Positions 1 through 10,977 are shown, numbered from the stretch's first letter. The stretch is DNA of 64,000 bases from Meandrina meandrites (GCA_963693305.1 OY855903.1:29275598-29339597), one strand, 5' to 3'. Numbers and translations are program-made. Notes: a model not told the origin generated them from the letters alone.

Positions 1-211
1 CGGAGGTGAAGACATTTCTTTCACCGTCTTCAAGTCTGGTTTCGGATCAATTTATCAAGGTTGATAATTAACAATTCAATTCATGAATTGGCCTTTCAGC
101 GTGTCTAGTTTTAATAAACATTTACTTCCGAAAGGAATTATTTGTCTGAATTTAGTACGCATATGGTATATTTTTCCCACTCGCATGTTTGTGTTAAATG
201 CCGTAAAAGAG

Positions 212-268
212 CCAGGAATTTTTTATTTATTTATTTATTTATTTATTTTATTTTGGGGGGGGGGGGTT
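212..268. repeat. (TTTA)n plus poly-G simple repeat
   Basis: A run of about nine TTTA/ATTT units is followed by an uninterrupted G tract of about 14 bases. Open frames crossing it are low-complexity and are not called. The flanking 1-211 and 269-428 show nothing I can call a gene. Confidence 0.8.
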
Positions 269-428
269 GGGTGCGCCCTAATAAAAGCCTTCTGGACTGT
301 GAGTCAATGGGTTAATTCATCGCAAATCGCTTTCAATACTAACATTTCCCCAACGCATACTCCATGCGAAATAGTCGAATCTCGAAGAGATCTTTGATTC
401 TCTTTATGTTAACAAAAGCACACGATCC

Positions 429-722
429 GAAGCTCACCTTTACGCTGCCCAACTTAAGAATTTCCTGTTCAATCAAATTAGTGTACTTTTCTTTATTTTC
501 TCGTGCAAATACCAGAATATCTTTATTGTTTGGATTTGTTTTGGATACATCCATTATCCAAACACAAAGCCATTCCTGGAAATTACTTTGGCTTATTTTA
601 AACCCGTCACGTAAAGGAACTAGCTCAGGTCGTAATGGCTGAGGAAGATTTCTATTTTGCTCCCTTGATAATGGACTGTGAAACTTTTCTAAAACATTGG
701 ACGAAAATCTCGCTGCTGCCAT
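429..722 (-). pseudogene. N-terminal fragment of Polinton polB
   Basis: An open stretch of about 98 codons starts at an ATG at 722. It is clearly homologous to residues 1-97 of the polymerase gene at 4,458: both begin MAAA(K/R)FSS and share the blocks SQSNFQEWL and NKEKYTNLIEQEILKLG. The frame runs on past 429 into unrelated sequence, so only this part is gene-derived. It retains the spacing that the 4,458 copy has lost by frameshift near 4,655, so it is a useful reference for that break. It is non-functional because the rest of the polymerase is missing. Confidence 0.75.
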
Positions 723-838
723 CTCGGCGTATATACTTGTGCAGATAATTGTTCAAATAGGAAATAATTCTGAGACACTTTTGTATATTATACAGTGCGG
801 GCATTTCTTCAAAAGAAAATAATTTTTTGTGTGGGTCC

Positions 839-944
839 CGACGCATGAAAATAATTTCTACTAGTTTTGGAACAGATGCATAAAAATAATTGCTACTGGT
901 TTTGGGACAGACGCATAAAAATAATTGCTACTGGTTTTGGGACA
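839..944. repeat. Three tandem 35-bp units in the broken Polinton TIR
   Basis: Three consecutive near-identical units each contain AAAATAATT, CTA(C/G) and GGTTTTGG(G/A)ACA. They start near 839, 875 and 910, and a fourth partial unit follows. The unit ends in GGGACA, the same word that starts the stem of the terminal palindrome. They may therefore have arisen by duplicating terminal sequence. Confidence 0.75.
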
Positions 945-970
945 GACGCCCGATTATTTTCTTTTGGGCC

Positions 971-1052
971 ACACACATATAAAATACTGGTTCCTGGGAC
1001 AAAAAAGTTCATTGAACTTTTTTGTCCCAGAACCAGTATTTTATATGTGTGT
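971..1052. repeat. Terminal palindrome of the broken Polinton
   Basis: An almost perfect 82-bp inverted repeat with arms of about 40 bp. It starts ACACACATATAAAATACTGG and ends with the complement, with the centre at AAGTTCATTGAACTT. It corresponds to the 144-bp palindromes at both ends of the complete Polinton. Confidence 0.85.
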
Positions 1053-1086
1053 CGCGGATTTTTCAAGGATTTTTCCAACCTCGTTC

Positions 1087-1118
1087 CCAGGGTCTCTCTC
1101 TGAAAAGAGAGACCCTGG
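1087..1118. repeat. Short hairpin (CCAGGGTCTCTC stem)
   Basis: A 12-base stem CCAGGGTCTCTC pairs with GAGAGACCCTGG across an 8-base loop. It lies just outside the broken Polinton end and is probably the tip of a small palindromic repeat. Confidence 0.6.
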
Positions 1119-1285
1119 TTGCGGCTGGTCACGTGCCACCCAGAATTTGGGTGGTGACAAAAAATTCGTTGAAAGGAGGGCGGCTTAGACTGCTTTTGTC
1201 AATACTAAGCCTACAGGAGAGCCTAAAGTGTTGCCACCAAAATAAACACTTTTTTTTCGTGGCTCCGGTATGTTGCATTACGGTC

Positions 1286-1906
1286 ATGCAAACGCCGAAA
1301 AAATTTATCAATCATCCAATAACAGAAATTCCAGTTGTTGTAGGTTGTGTGGACTTCTCAAAGACGTGAATTATTGCAAAAATCTCTTTGTGGAAGCCAA
1401 CAAGCAATTGCTTGCCGTGGCTGAAGACATTTACGGAAGATCTCTACTGCGCAAAGTAAACGAAGAATTAAGGCCACATCTATTATGTAGGCCTTGTGAA
1501 AGAAGGCTAAAGAACTTTAAAGGATTTAAGGGCATCATATCACAAAGTCAACGCTACTTCGAAAGAGGCGAACGAGTAAAGCGCTGTATCGACGTGTCGC
1601 CCCAGACTCTGAAGACCGCGAAGGATCAGAAGACGAGTCGTCGTGGACTGAGTTTTCCTACCGTTGCCGACGAAGAGTTAAGCGTCCAGTCTTGTACAGA
1701 AAAGGAGGTTAGAACAGGAAAATGATTTTATATTGCTCCGGTTTAAATATTTTGTGCAAACGATGGCAGTCCCCACATTATGTTTTCTCATGTTGTTGAC
1801 AAAATTTTGACACCTCAAATTTTCTCTCACTTTCATTCAGAATGACCTTGAGGTACTGGAGATTTCCCAACCCTGGAATCTTCAGGAAAGTAAAGCTCAG
1901 CCAAAG
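1286..1906 (+). pseudogene. ZAD-like zinc-binding exon pair, decayed copy 1
   Basis: The first exon (about 1286-1707) encodes a conserved block with CRLCG near its start, a middle with KNLF, and LLCRPCERRLKNF about 60 residues later. This is two CxxC pairs spaced like a treble-clef DNA-binding module such as ZAD. The ATG at 1286 (MQTPKK) is in a different frame from the CRLCG block, so a frameshift lies between them. A second exon (1841-1906) has a good acceptor (TTTCATTCAG) and donor (AAG|GTAAAT). The same two-exon arrangement recurs at 19,872-20,582, where DUF6589-like exons follow. Downstream exons are absent here, so this is a partial copy. The ZAD comparison is by motif spacing only. Confidence 0.55.
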
Positions 1907-4058
1907 GTAAATATATTTTTTAGCTTGCTTTCATTCATTCAATTAAAGGAAAGGTAATATATAGATTTAGGCAGGCCTAAAAGCGGAGCTCCCATTTATT
2001 ACTTTTTTTGCTAGTGCTATCAGAAATAAAAAACTTCTGGTGTTATCAAATAAGTAGCCACACCATTTCTAAGCTTATTCAGTACCTTATATAGGAACAA
2101 ATAAATTAATTTTTAATCGCTCATGCTTAAACTTAATACCTTAAAAACCTCTCATGGTTTTGTTGACGAAAGCAACGTCAATATATTTGGAGGTTAACCA
2201 CCCTTATTGCCTGACGTGGCAGGTTCTAAAATTGAAATTGACGAGTGCACTTTATTGGGTTCCTCACGTACGCACGTAGGCGCACACAACAAATCTTAGT
2301 AAAAGTTTTTAAAACGTTTAATGCACACTGATTAATACCTCTATAAGTTATTCAATATATGAAAGACCTTGACCCTGTTTTGATTTACTACAAAACAGTA
2401 AGGAAAAAAATCAACTCAAGGCAAAAACAAATACAGAAAAACGAAGTGAATTCGCTGCTCAACACAGTAAACAAAATGAACTCACGCCACGGCAAACTGA
2501 GAAAATCACAGCGGCAAAATAAACTCAAATTGATGGTGCCCGTTATGTAAAGTCATGTTAAAGCAGATTTTGTGTAAGAATTGTGGCAGTTTGTGATTTG
2601 AGAAGTGTTACACGCTAACTAAGAATAAGCCTACAATGTTGTTTTGACTGTAAGTTTTGAACCGTCTTCTTTTCGTTGCGGTTTGCTTGCATGATTTACT
2701 AATTCTGTTTTATCGTATGCATTGCTAAATACGTAAGAGAATTTTATGTAGAGAACTGAATGAATTTTCTTCATTTGTGGTAAGTAAATATGCGGTAGGT
2801 TAAGTCTGAACCCACTCAGCCTAGCACAGGTAACTCGCAACGAAACCGGCGAATTCAACACACTCACTAATAAGCAGTGATAAGAGAAACAAAACAAATG
2901 CAAGCGAGCCGAAACCGTGATTTTGATCCATGAAGCTAAATAATTTGTTTTTAAAATCCAATAATGAACATCACAGTTAACTCCACTAACTAAAACAGAA
3001 AATAATTATGTCTGTATAAAATGTACAAACATGAACAGGCTTGATAAATATTTACGGGAAGATCTGAAAGCCGACACAACTTCAAATTCATTCATAAATG
3101 AAGTATAATTCTCTCAATATAAAATCAGGGTTATGCTTAGTGCATACATTTACGTTTGTTACCTCATTATTGAAGAAGGCTTGTAAATTCTGCAGGGCAA
3201 AGCTTTCAAACCAGCCCAATAATATAGGAGACGAATACGGCAGTTTCGTTGCAAGTTTAGTCCAACACCACAGACATATACAATATATGAATTATCAGCG
3301 AACATCAATTTCTTTCTTTCCATCGGTGTAGCATTTAACAGTCTTTTATCCTTCACTTCAGTGAACTTGATCGGCTTTGAATTCACTTTTGTTTGAGCTC
3401 AATTCAGTGACATTGAGCCTTCCTCGGCCGCAGGTCGAACCCTGCACATCGCGCTCTTTTTGACTTGTTATCCAATATATCATGTTCAAATCGGCAATTA
3501 TTTCGGATCTTCCTGTTAAGGAGGCTCACAACGGTTTCCAGCAATTTCAAGTTCTTAAACTTTGATGGGTCAGTACTACAAATCTTTATCAGTTGCTGCA
3601 TCAATAATGATATCGACCAAATGTCCAATCATTGCTGAACAAGTTGCGGTCATTTTCATGACGTCACTGGTTACTATAGCAACAGTTTTACCTGTTAAAA
3701 ACACCCTTAATTTTCCCTTTAAGTGCTTATAACTCAAAAACGAGTCCGGTGACCCCCATTTTTTATTATTGAATAATGATAAGCATGTTAAGATGCAACT
3801 TTTTGCAAAGTTAAAAAAAATTCTCCGGAGCGGTTTCAGAGCCACCTTAAATTTACGGGAATTAAAGAGCTGGAAAGTGCTGGAAACCGTTGCGAGCCTC
3901 CTTAAGAGGTTGTCCTAAATCACTTGGCATAAGTTTCCATGATGTAGATGAGTAAATGAAACGAGAAATATTCACGAAGATCGATGTTCGCCAGCAGCTT
4001 TCTTTGCGTCTTTCATTCAACTTTATTAAAAGGTGAACAGCGCACCAAAGATTTGCCG
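1907..4058. other. Non-coding stretch, no gene recognised
   Basis: AT-rich sequence with only short, uncharacteristic open frames. A TAGATTTAGGCAGGCCTAAAAGC-like word near 1963-1985 matches the dispersed repeat at 19,290 and 52,206. I see no RNA gene, transposon end or conserved protein in the rest. Confidence 0.5.
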
Positions 4059-4063
4059 CCTTT

Positions 4064-4461
4064 ACACACATATAAAGTACTGGTTCTGGGACAGTTTTTT
4101 GTGTAAACACTTTAAAAACAAAAAATTCGGGCCTAAAGGCCCTCATTTTTTTGTTTAAATTTTTATTACACCAAACTGTCCCAGAACGCAGTACTTTATA
4201 TGTGTGTGGTGGTATTTGAGAGAAAATTAACTCTAACATGGAAGTTATGCGCAGACACAGCAGCAAACAAACCTGCAGAAGCGCAAACAAAGCAAACAAA
4301 ACAAACTTTTCGAGACATGGTCCAACGGTGCGAAAGCGGATGTGACACACAAAAAAATTATTTTCTTTTGTAGAAATGCCCGCACTGTATAATATACAAA
4401 AGTGTCTCAGAATTATTTTCCATTTGAACAATTATCTGCACTTGTATATACGTCGAGATGG
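4064..4461 (+). repeat. Polinton left TIR, with 144-bp terminal palindrome
   Basis: It matches the reverse complement of 18791-19197 almost perfectly apart from a 9-bp indel. The outermost 4064-4207 is itself a palindrome: arms of about 69 bp begin ACACACATATAAAGTACTG and meet at GGGCCTAAAGGCCC. The inner boundary falls exactly on ATGG, the start codon of polB (4458). The sequence TATATACGTCGAGATGG therefore gives a TATA-like box 17 bases or fewer from that start. Confidence 0.92.
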
Positions 4462-7400
4462 CAGCCGCGAAATTTTCGTCAGATGTTCTGCAAAATTTTT
4501 ACAGTCCATTATCAAGGGGGCAAAACAGAAACCTACCTGAACCATTACAACCTGAACTAGTTCCTGTACGTGACGTGTTTAAAATAAGCCAAAGTAATTT
4601 CCAGGAATGGCTTCGTGTTTGGATAATGAATGTATCCAAAACAAATCCAAAGATATTTTTATGTTTAAAAGAGAAAATAAAGAAAAGTATACTAATTTGA
4701 TTGAACAGGAAATTCTTAAGTTGGGAAGCGTAAAGGTGAGCTTCGGGCTAAAAGTAAATTTTGAAATAGAAAGAAATGGCGAAACGCAAGAAATGTCGCA
4801 CTATTTTAAAGAGGACCAGCCGCACGTTTTTAACAGGGATAACTGATAGAACAAAAATATGAAGAAATAGAAAACTGGTCATTGAAAGGATCAGGATGGG
4901 AAATTGAAAGTATAGAGATAGCATACGTGAATGTCGCAAAATATCAGCCACTGCGCAGAGGAACCTATTTGCCACTTCCAGCCGATCTTGCAAAAAAGAA
5001 GGCAATAATAAACGTAAAAAACAAAGACAACGAATGCCTTAAGTGGGCTCTAAGAGCCGCTTTATTCCCTCCAAAAGATGGGATCCATGCGGAAAGACCA
5101 AGCAAATACCCCAAAAATGACGGGATAAATTATGAGGGGATAGATTTTCCGACACCGGTAAAACAAATCGACAAGCTTGAAAAACAAAACCCAAACCTGG
5201 CAATAAACGTGTTCGGATGGGAAAAAGACACCGTGATTGTGTACAGAATAAGCAGTAAAGAAAAAAGCGTGAAAAGAATAAACCTTATGTTGATTGAGTC
5301 AAGGGATATACAGCATTACTGTTGGGTAAAAAGAGAAAGCGCTTTGCTATTCGATAAGGCAATAAACAATAAAACTTTCTACTGCATGAGGTGCTTAACA
5401 CGTTTCACAAGAGCGCACGTGCTGGTGGAACACGAAAAGTACTGCAATGGAGTGAATGGCAGACCAACAAAAATAGATATGCCGGAAGAGGGAGAAAACA
5501 TACTCGCTTTTCAAAATCATCAGAAACAGATGAAAGCGCCCTACGTGATATACGCGGACTTTGAGGCACTGGTAAAAAAGATGCATGGCTGTGAGCGAGA
5601 CGCGGAAAAAAAATACAAAAGTTACACAGAAAAGACCAAGTGGCATGAAGCGTGCGGGTATTCGTACATTGTCGTGAAAAGCGATGGAGAAGTAACAAGC
5701 AAAAAAGTTTACAGGGGTGAGGGAGCGGTAAAGTCATTTCTGGAAAGCACAATGCAGGAAAAGGAAAAAATAAGAGAAATGCTCGCCAAACCTAAACCTA
5801 TAACAATGACACAAGAAGACTGGTATGACTTCAAAAACGCATATAACTGTCATATCTGTGAAAAGAAACTGGTAAAAGAAAACTATTGGGATTCATTGCC
5901 GGTATACACTAAAGGTCTTATATCAGAAAAAGAAAAATACCAGGGCCAATATCACAAGAGGTGCTTTTTTCAAGAGCAAAAAGATCAAAGGAAAGAATTA
6001 GAACAATTGGGATGTGAAGGAACAGAAGAAGGTGAATTTGAAATTATAATACTAAAAAAACCGGAGCAAAAGGACAAGTGGAAAGCAAAAGAGAAAACCA
6101 ACTGTTATTTATGTGAAAAACCTTTACTACAGAAAAACTACAGAGACGCGGTAAAAGACCATTGCCACTTAACAGGTAACTACCGAGGAGCGGCGCACAA
6201 CAACTGTAACCTTAAACTGAGAATAAATCCCAAGACGGACCAGATACCAGTTGTATTTTACAACCTGAGGGGCTACGACGCGCACCATTTAATGCAAGCG
6301 ATGGCAAATTTGCAAAAAGAGGTGAAATGTGTCGCAAACAACATGGAAAAGTACATAACCATTTCGGTCGATGGTCTGCGTTTCATAGACAGCTTGAACT
6401 TTTTGCAAGAAAGCTCGGACTCGCTGGTAAAAGCAACGCCAAAGGAGGCACTAAAAATCACATCAACAATATCAAATGGCAGTGATCTGCTTTGCAAAAA
6501 GGGAATTTACCCATATGAGTACATGGATTCATTTGAAAAATTCAATGAAACAAGTCTACCTAAAAAAGAAGACTTCTACAGCAAACTAAATGACGAGAAC
6601 ATTACAGAAGATGAATACGCACACGCGAAGACAGTCTGGGAGACATTCAAATGCAAAACATTGGGAGACTACCACGACCTTTATGTGAAAACGGATGTAG
6701 CTCTTTTGGCAGATGTATTTGAAAATTTCCGTAAATTGTGTTTGCAGCAGTACGGTCTTGACCCGGCGTACTATTTCACATCACCAGGCCTATCATGGGA
6801 TGCACTCTTGAAAAAGACAGGTATAGAGCTTGAGTTGTTTACAGACGTTGAAATGCATATGTTCGTGGAACGAGGAATTCGCGGAGGAATCTCGATGGTA
6901 AGCAAAAGACACGCAAAGGCAAACAATCCTTTGGTATCGGATTATGACCCAAGCAAACCGAACAGTTACATAATGTATCTAGACGCAAACAACCTGTAAG
7001 GCTGGGCAATGAGCAAGCCTCTCCCTAAAAGCGGATTCAAATGGAAACGAGTGATGCCGACTGAGGAGGAAATAATGAACAAAAAAGAAAACGCCAAGAA
7101 AGGCTGGATCCTTGAAGTAGACCTGGAGTACCCGGCGGAGCTGCATAAAGAACACAACAGCTACCCGCTGGCGCCTGAGAAAAAGGTAGTGAAAAAAGAA
7201 AGCATGTCGGACTACCAAAAGAATCTGATAAAAGAATTGGAACTGAAACTTCCAAACAGCAATAAGCTGCTGCTAACACTTGAGGACAAAAAGGACTACA
7301 TATTACACTACGAAAACTTGAAGTTTTATCTGAAGCAGGGGATGAAACTGAAGCGTGTAAAAAGGGTGCTGGAGTTCGAACAAGAGTGTTGGATGGAGCC

Positions 7401-8528
7401 GTACATCCGTATGAACACAGAATTCAGGAAGCAAGCAAAGAATGACTTTGAAAAGAACTTTTACAAGCTGATGAATAACTCAGTTTTTGGCAAAACCATG
7501 GAGAACCTGCGCAACTGAGTAGATATAAAAATAGTTCGCAGTAATGAGAAAGACAAAATAAGGAAATTGGTCGCCAGCCCTTTGTACGCAAGGCACGTAA
7601 TATTTACAAACGACCTTGTGGGCATTGACATGCACAAAAGCCGCCTGCTGCTAAACAAGCCGGTCTACACAGGAATGACAATCCTTGACAAAAGCAAGAT
7701 ACTTATGTACGACTTCTTTTACAACCACCTGAAAAAGCAGTACGGTGAGAAATGCGAGCTCCTGTACACTGACACGGACAGCCTGCTGCTGACGATAGAA
7801 ACAGAGGACGTCTACAAAGACATAAAAGCAAACGAAAACTTCTATGATACATCAGACTACCCGAAGGAGCATCCGCTGCACTCAACAGTGAACAAAAAGG
7901 TACTGGGAAAAATGAAAGACGAGTGCGTGGGGACCCCAATATCGGAGTATGTGGGCCTGAGGTCAAAGATGTACTCAATCATGACGGAAAGTGAAAGCAA
8001 AAAGGGAATAGACAAAATAAAGAAAGACTTCCCTGAGACGGAAATAAAAGAGTGCGCCTGCAAAGGAAATAAAGTGCAGGCAATAATGACAAAAGATGCA
8101 GAGTTGGCAAGAAATATCCAAAAGCAAGAGTGTCGCAATGCTGTAAAGTATTCACGATAAAAGTGGACGAAATAAACGTCAGAAAAGCAAAAGGCGTAAA
8201 AAAGAACGTTGTGAAGAAGCAAATCAAGCACGAGCAGTACAAGCAGGCGCTGTTCAGCAAAGAGAATATGTGGCACGGAATGAACATTTTGCGAAGTGAG
8301 GGGCACGAGATCTACGGCATGCATGTAAATAAAATTTCACTGTCTCCGTTTGATTCAAAGCGCTGGATAGCTGACGACGGGGTAAGTACAAAGGCTTACG
8401 GGTACAACAGTGCAATGGAAGAAATAGAAGCTTTATTCGCTACTACAGAAATAAAAGAAATAGATCTAGAAGCTTTAACAAATACAGAAATGGAAGAAAT
8501 AGAAGAAGCTTTAAAAGAGATGTTATAG
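4458..8528 (+). pseudogene. polB: Polinton family B DNA polymerase (protein-primed type), broken
   Basis: Replicative polymerase of the element, expected to start from protein-primed ends. Exonuclease motifs are visible: YADFE (5551-5565), YNLRGYD (near 6259-6279) and TDVALLADVF (near 6690-6720). Polymerase motifs follow: DANNL.GW (6982-7005), KLMNNSVFGKTMEN (7468-7507) and YTDTDS (7764-7781). Between Exo I and Exo II lie CxxC pairs and a DHCHLTGNYRG...HNNCN block resembling an HNH/endonuclease VII signature. The gene starts at the ATG that ends the TIR. It is broken by frameshifts near 4655 and 4845, a TAA at 6997 (inside motif II, where a Tyr is expected), a TGA at 7516, and a frameshift near 8130. 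The three polymerase motifs are otherwise well kept, which suggests recent inactivation. Confidence 0.92.
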
Positions 8529-9509
8529 TTGCTCGGGACGTAATTGTGCACAAAGCACAAAAAGCACAAACGCACAAAGCCTCGCTTGGGCCCATCGTGC
8601 AAATAGTAGAGAACGGGCTGATTCGGTTTGGTAAAAGATCGTTCAATGTTGAAAACTTTCAAAGACCAGATTGGATCGGTGGCTCTTTTCACACCACCTT
8701 CAAGCTCGCCAGGTTGGTACAAATACCTAACATTCACAAGAAAGGGGAGCTTTTTTTCCCTTTCTCCAACAGGCCTCAAATAAGGTGTCGATGGCTTTGC
8801 ATAAACATTTTTTTCTTTGATGGCAACGGTGGGTTTCTTGTCTATAAGTTTTGTTACCTCGTTGTTCAGAGCGGCTACAACTTCAGGAAGCCCTTTTACC
8901 CACGCAGTGGACCGCTGGCCCTCAGACATGCGCATTTCAACGGCATACTGATGCCCAAACAAGCGCTCAGCCAGGGTGCGGTTAAAACGTTCAACAATGG
9001 CCTGGTCACGGTGAATGTCAACTCGCCCGCGCCGAATCTTAAGTTTTGTGATTTTCCATTTCTTTTGTAACAGCGCCCATGAATTCACGCCCAGGGTCAA
9101 CCTGCAGCAGTTCAGGCCATTTCAGAGGTGAGCGTTTGTAAATTCTCTTAAAAGCAAGGGCAACTTCATCAGAGTTTTTAGAGGTTAAGGGTTCAGCTTC
9201 TTTGTATCTACTGGCCACGTCGACAACGGTGAGTGCGTATTTGAAAACTTTGCGCCCGCGAGGTAGTTTGTCATGTGGCAAAAAAAGAAGATCCGCCTGA
9301 TGCACTTTGTTTGGTGTAGGAACGTCGAATTTCGGCCTAGGAATGTGTTTCGGTGCAGGTAGGAAGATCTGCCAGAGTGCTTGCTTGAACAGCCACTTTT
9401 TTGCGGTTTCTTCTGGTACTTTGGCGGCTTCAGATAATTTTTTGATTGCGGCAAAACCTTTCCAGTAGCCCCCAGGACTATAGTATGTCTTTGCGAGTTT
9501 GGCATCCAT
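8529..9509 (-). pseudogene. Polinton retroviral-type (rve) integrase, frameshifted
   Basis: DDE integrase that would insert the element. It starts at the ATG at 9509 with MDAKLAKTYY. The catalytic triad is visible: D in HQADLLF (near 9285), D in QVDPGREFMG (9076-9107) and E in AIVERFNRTLAERLFG (near 8967-9003). A frameshift near 9045-9060 separates the second D from the E. The C-terminal part has an SH3-like look (VRYLYQPGELEGG) and reads to about 8583. There the frame runs into sequence antisense to the end of polB, so the true C-terminus is lost or truncated. The gene converges on polB, the usual Polinton neighbour order. A TATA-like TTATATTACACG precedes the start. Confidence 0.88.
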
Positions 9510-9539
9510 CGTGTAATATAAGTAAGGAATTAAAAAAGT

Positions 9540-9961
9540 TTAAAGGAAACGGAAGGCAGCGTAGCCCAGAGCAAGAGCCCCGGCGCCCACGAACATGAGT
9601 TCACCATTTTTTTGCTGCTGGCTTGGTTGATAGAAATCTGAGAACTTGGGTTCTTTGGGGGTATCATTTGTTTGTCAGGGTGTGCTTGGTTATACAGTTT
9701 CAAGGCGTAGTCAGTGTTAGTTAAGTTCTGCTTGGCTTGTTCCTTTATTTGCGTGTTAGTCGCAATCCAGTCGAGAAGTTTGGTTCGGTCACGGGAGTAT
9801 TTGGTGTAAGCCGCTTGATACGCCTCGAGAGCTTTGTCATGTCATACTTTTTCATCAAGTGCAGCGTCACCTCCGCCAAGTGCCTTCGCAAGATAATTGC
9901 CACCGATAAAAGCAGCAGCATTCAACACAGCCCCACCAGCCATAATCGCGATACTTGCCAT
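9540..9961 (-). pseudogene. Small Polinton membrane protein with Gly/Ala-rich N-terminus, broken
   Basis: From the ATG at 9961 the frame encodes an Ala/Gly-rich hydrophobic start (MASIAIMAGGAVLNAAAF...). An in-frame TGA lies at about codon 40. A charged, helical middle follows (EAYQAAYTKYSRDRTKLLDW), and after a frameshift comes a C-terminal hydrophobic segment (GALALGYAAFRFL) ending at 9540. The layout of hydrophobic ends around a charged helix suggests a membrane-active or membrane-spanning minor virion component. This is inferred from composition and position next to integrase; no family function is known to me. The TATA-like GATATATAACACAATGG sits right at the start. Confidence 0.6.
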
Positions 9962-10002
9962 TGTGTTATATATCAGAGCAGAGTTTTATTCAACTCATTA
10001 AT

Positions 10003-10224
10003 TTACATGCTGGTGGGAAGGATTTTTTGGTCCTCGAGGTACTGTTTGAGCGCAATGCTACCTGCCATGACGGCGGTGAACTTCACGTAGTTCATAGCAC
10101 TGCTGCTGGGGTCAGAAGTAAAATTCTCTTTCACAACCTTTTTTGCGACCCAGCCTATGCCGGCGACTAAACCAGTGAGTGTAGCCGCATCCGTGATTGT
10201 TTTAACAAGCTTGTTGTCTGACAT
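10003..10224 (-). CDS. Polinton small two-pass membrane protein
   Basis: A 73-residue open frame starting MSDNKLVKTITDAATL. It has two hydrophobic segments, LTGLVAGIGWVAKKVV (about residues 16-31) and YVKFTAVMAGSIALKQYL (about 46-63), linked by a short polar loop. It ends ILPTSM. No enzymatic motif is present. It is intact and belongs to a run of small leftward membrane-protein genes between integrase and ATPase. A role in the particle or in membrane passage is inferred only from that context. Confidence 0.6.
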   Translation of the reverse strand: MSDNKLVKTITDAATLTGLVAGIGWVAKKVVKENFTSDPSSSAMNYVKFTAVMAGSIALKQYLEDQKILPTSM

Positions 10225-10271
10225 TATTTTGTAAGTATAGAAATGGAAACATACAAAAGTTTAAATCAAAA

Positions 10272-10433
10272 TTAATTATTTGTCTCTTCTTCTGCGTCTG
10301 GGTCATATAATGTAGCATTCAAAAGATCGCGGACCGTATTAAAAACCTTCACGTTGAAGTCATACCATATCAGTCCGATTCCAAAAATGGCAGCGGTTGA
10401 GAAAAGAACTTGTGGAACGTCAACTTTCTTCAT
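10272..10433 (-). CDS. Polinton 53-residue single-pass protein
   Basis: A short gene with an ATG at 10433 (MKKVDVPQVLF) and a TAA at 10272. One hydrophobic segment (VLFSTAAIFGIGLIW) is followed by a polar part and an acidic tail (DPDAEEETNN). It lies in the leftward block between two other membrane proteins with small gaps, and TACTATATCATG places a TATA-like word immediately upstream. These support it as a gene despite its length. Function is unknown. Confidence 0.5.
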   Translation of the reverse strand: MKKVDVPQVLFSTAAIFGIGLIWYDFNVKVFNTVRDLLNATLYDPDAEEETNN

Positions 10434-10470
10434 GATATAGTAGGCAGGTATAATATTAATTCGTAAATAT

Positions 10471-10977
10471 TCAATCTAAATGTTTTACACCTCTGGACTG
10501 TGTCACGCGAGCAGGCTGTGGATCAGGTGTCTTTTTGCGAACAGGTTGTGACTCAGGTGTCTTTTTGCTAAATATGGCCTTGAGCTCTTCACGTTTGTAA
10601 TAAATCCCGATCAGTGAAACGACTATACTTGCAACACCAATCCATTGTGTAGTGCTGAGACTGCTATTATCAACTTTGTTGATATCTTCGGTACTCTTTG
10701 GTGCTTGGTCTGTAATAGGCGGGTCTGGCTCAGAAACCGGGGCAGTGGTCTTTGTCTTGTTGTTTGCGATTATAATAGCAGCCTCAGCTGCTGCTTTTTT
10801 CTGTTGTTCACGGGCTAGCCGCGTTCTTTCAGCAACCAATTTGCCTGCAGCCACACGCTTGGGATTTTTTGCACGATGCGGGGCTGTAGTTGGAGTTGGA
10901 GTTGTTGCTTGCTGTGTGATATCGACCTGCGGGGTCTCGCCTTGTGAATTTGCGCTCTCGGATTGTTCGGTAGACAT
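10471..10977 (-). CDS. Polinton 168-residue single-pass protein with basic Ala-rich region
   Basis: An intact frame from ATG 10977 (MSTEQSESANSQ). Residues 1-35 are Thr/Gln/Pro-rich. A basic, helical, Ala-rich region follows (KNPKRVAAGKLVAERTRLAR, AAAEAAIIIAN). A hydrophobic stretch lies at about 112-128 (IGVASIVVSLIGIYY), and the end is basic with a repeated KKTP(E/D)(S/P)QP motif. The basic region could bind nucleic acid, and the single membrane segment fits a virion-associated or membrane protein; both are inference. It sits in the same leftward run as the packaging and capsid genes. Confidence 0.6.
   Translation of the reverse strand: MSTEQSESANSQGETPQVDITQQATTPTPTTAPHRAKNPKRVAAGKLVAERTRLAREQQKKAAAEAAIIIANNKTKTTAPVSEPDPPITDQAPKSTEDINKVDNSSLSTTQWIGVASIVVSLIGIYYKREELKAIFSKKTPESQPVRKKTPDPQPARVTQSRGVKHLD

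Larger units (their letters stand above)
429..1052 (-). mobile_element. Broken Polinton/Maverick end (TIR plus start of polB)
   Basis: Read on the minus strand, this is a diverged copy of the first ~620 bases of the complete Polinton at 4,064. It has the same terminal palindrome (971-1052), the same block leading to a TATATAC-then-ATGG start (719-850), and the same beginning of the polymerase gene. Similarity stops abruptly near 429, just after the region encoding KVSFG. The outer end faces right. Its subterminal part (839-944) differs from the complete copy and holds a tandem repeat instead, so it belongs to a related but distinct subfamily. No matching second end was found in the window. 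Confidence 0.8.

Noticed and set aside
2359..2550. 63-codon lysine-rich frame
   Set aside because: No conserved motif, no neighbouring exon and AT-rich composition; chance frame.
3862..4431. Long open frame across the Polinton left TIR (minus strand), with a partner at 18,821-19,128
   Set aside because: It lies wholly in the terminal repeat, crosses the palindrome, and its mirror copy is frameshifted. It is a by-product of the repeat.
8546..9070. 174-codon plus-strand frame opposite the integrase
   Set aside because: It is the exact antisense of the integrase coding region, which has the recognisable motifs.
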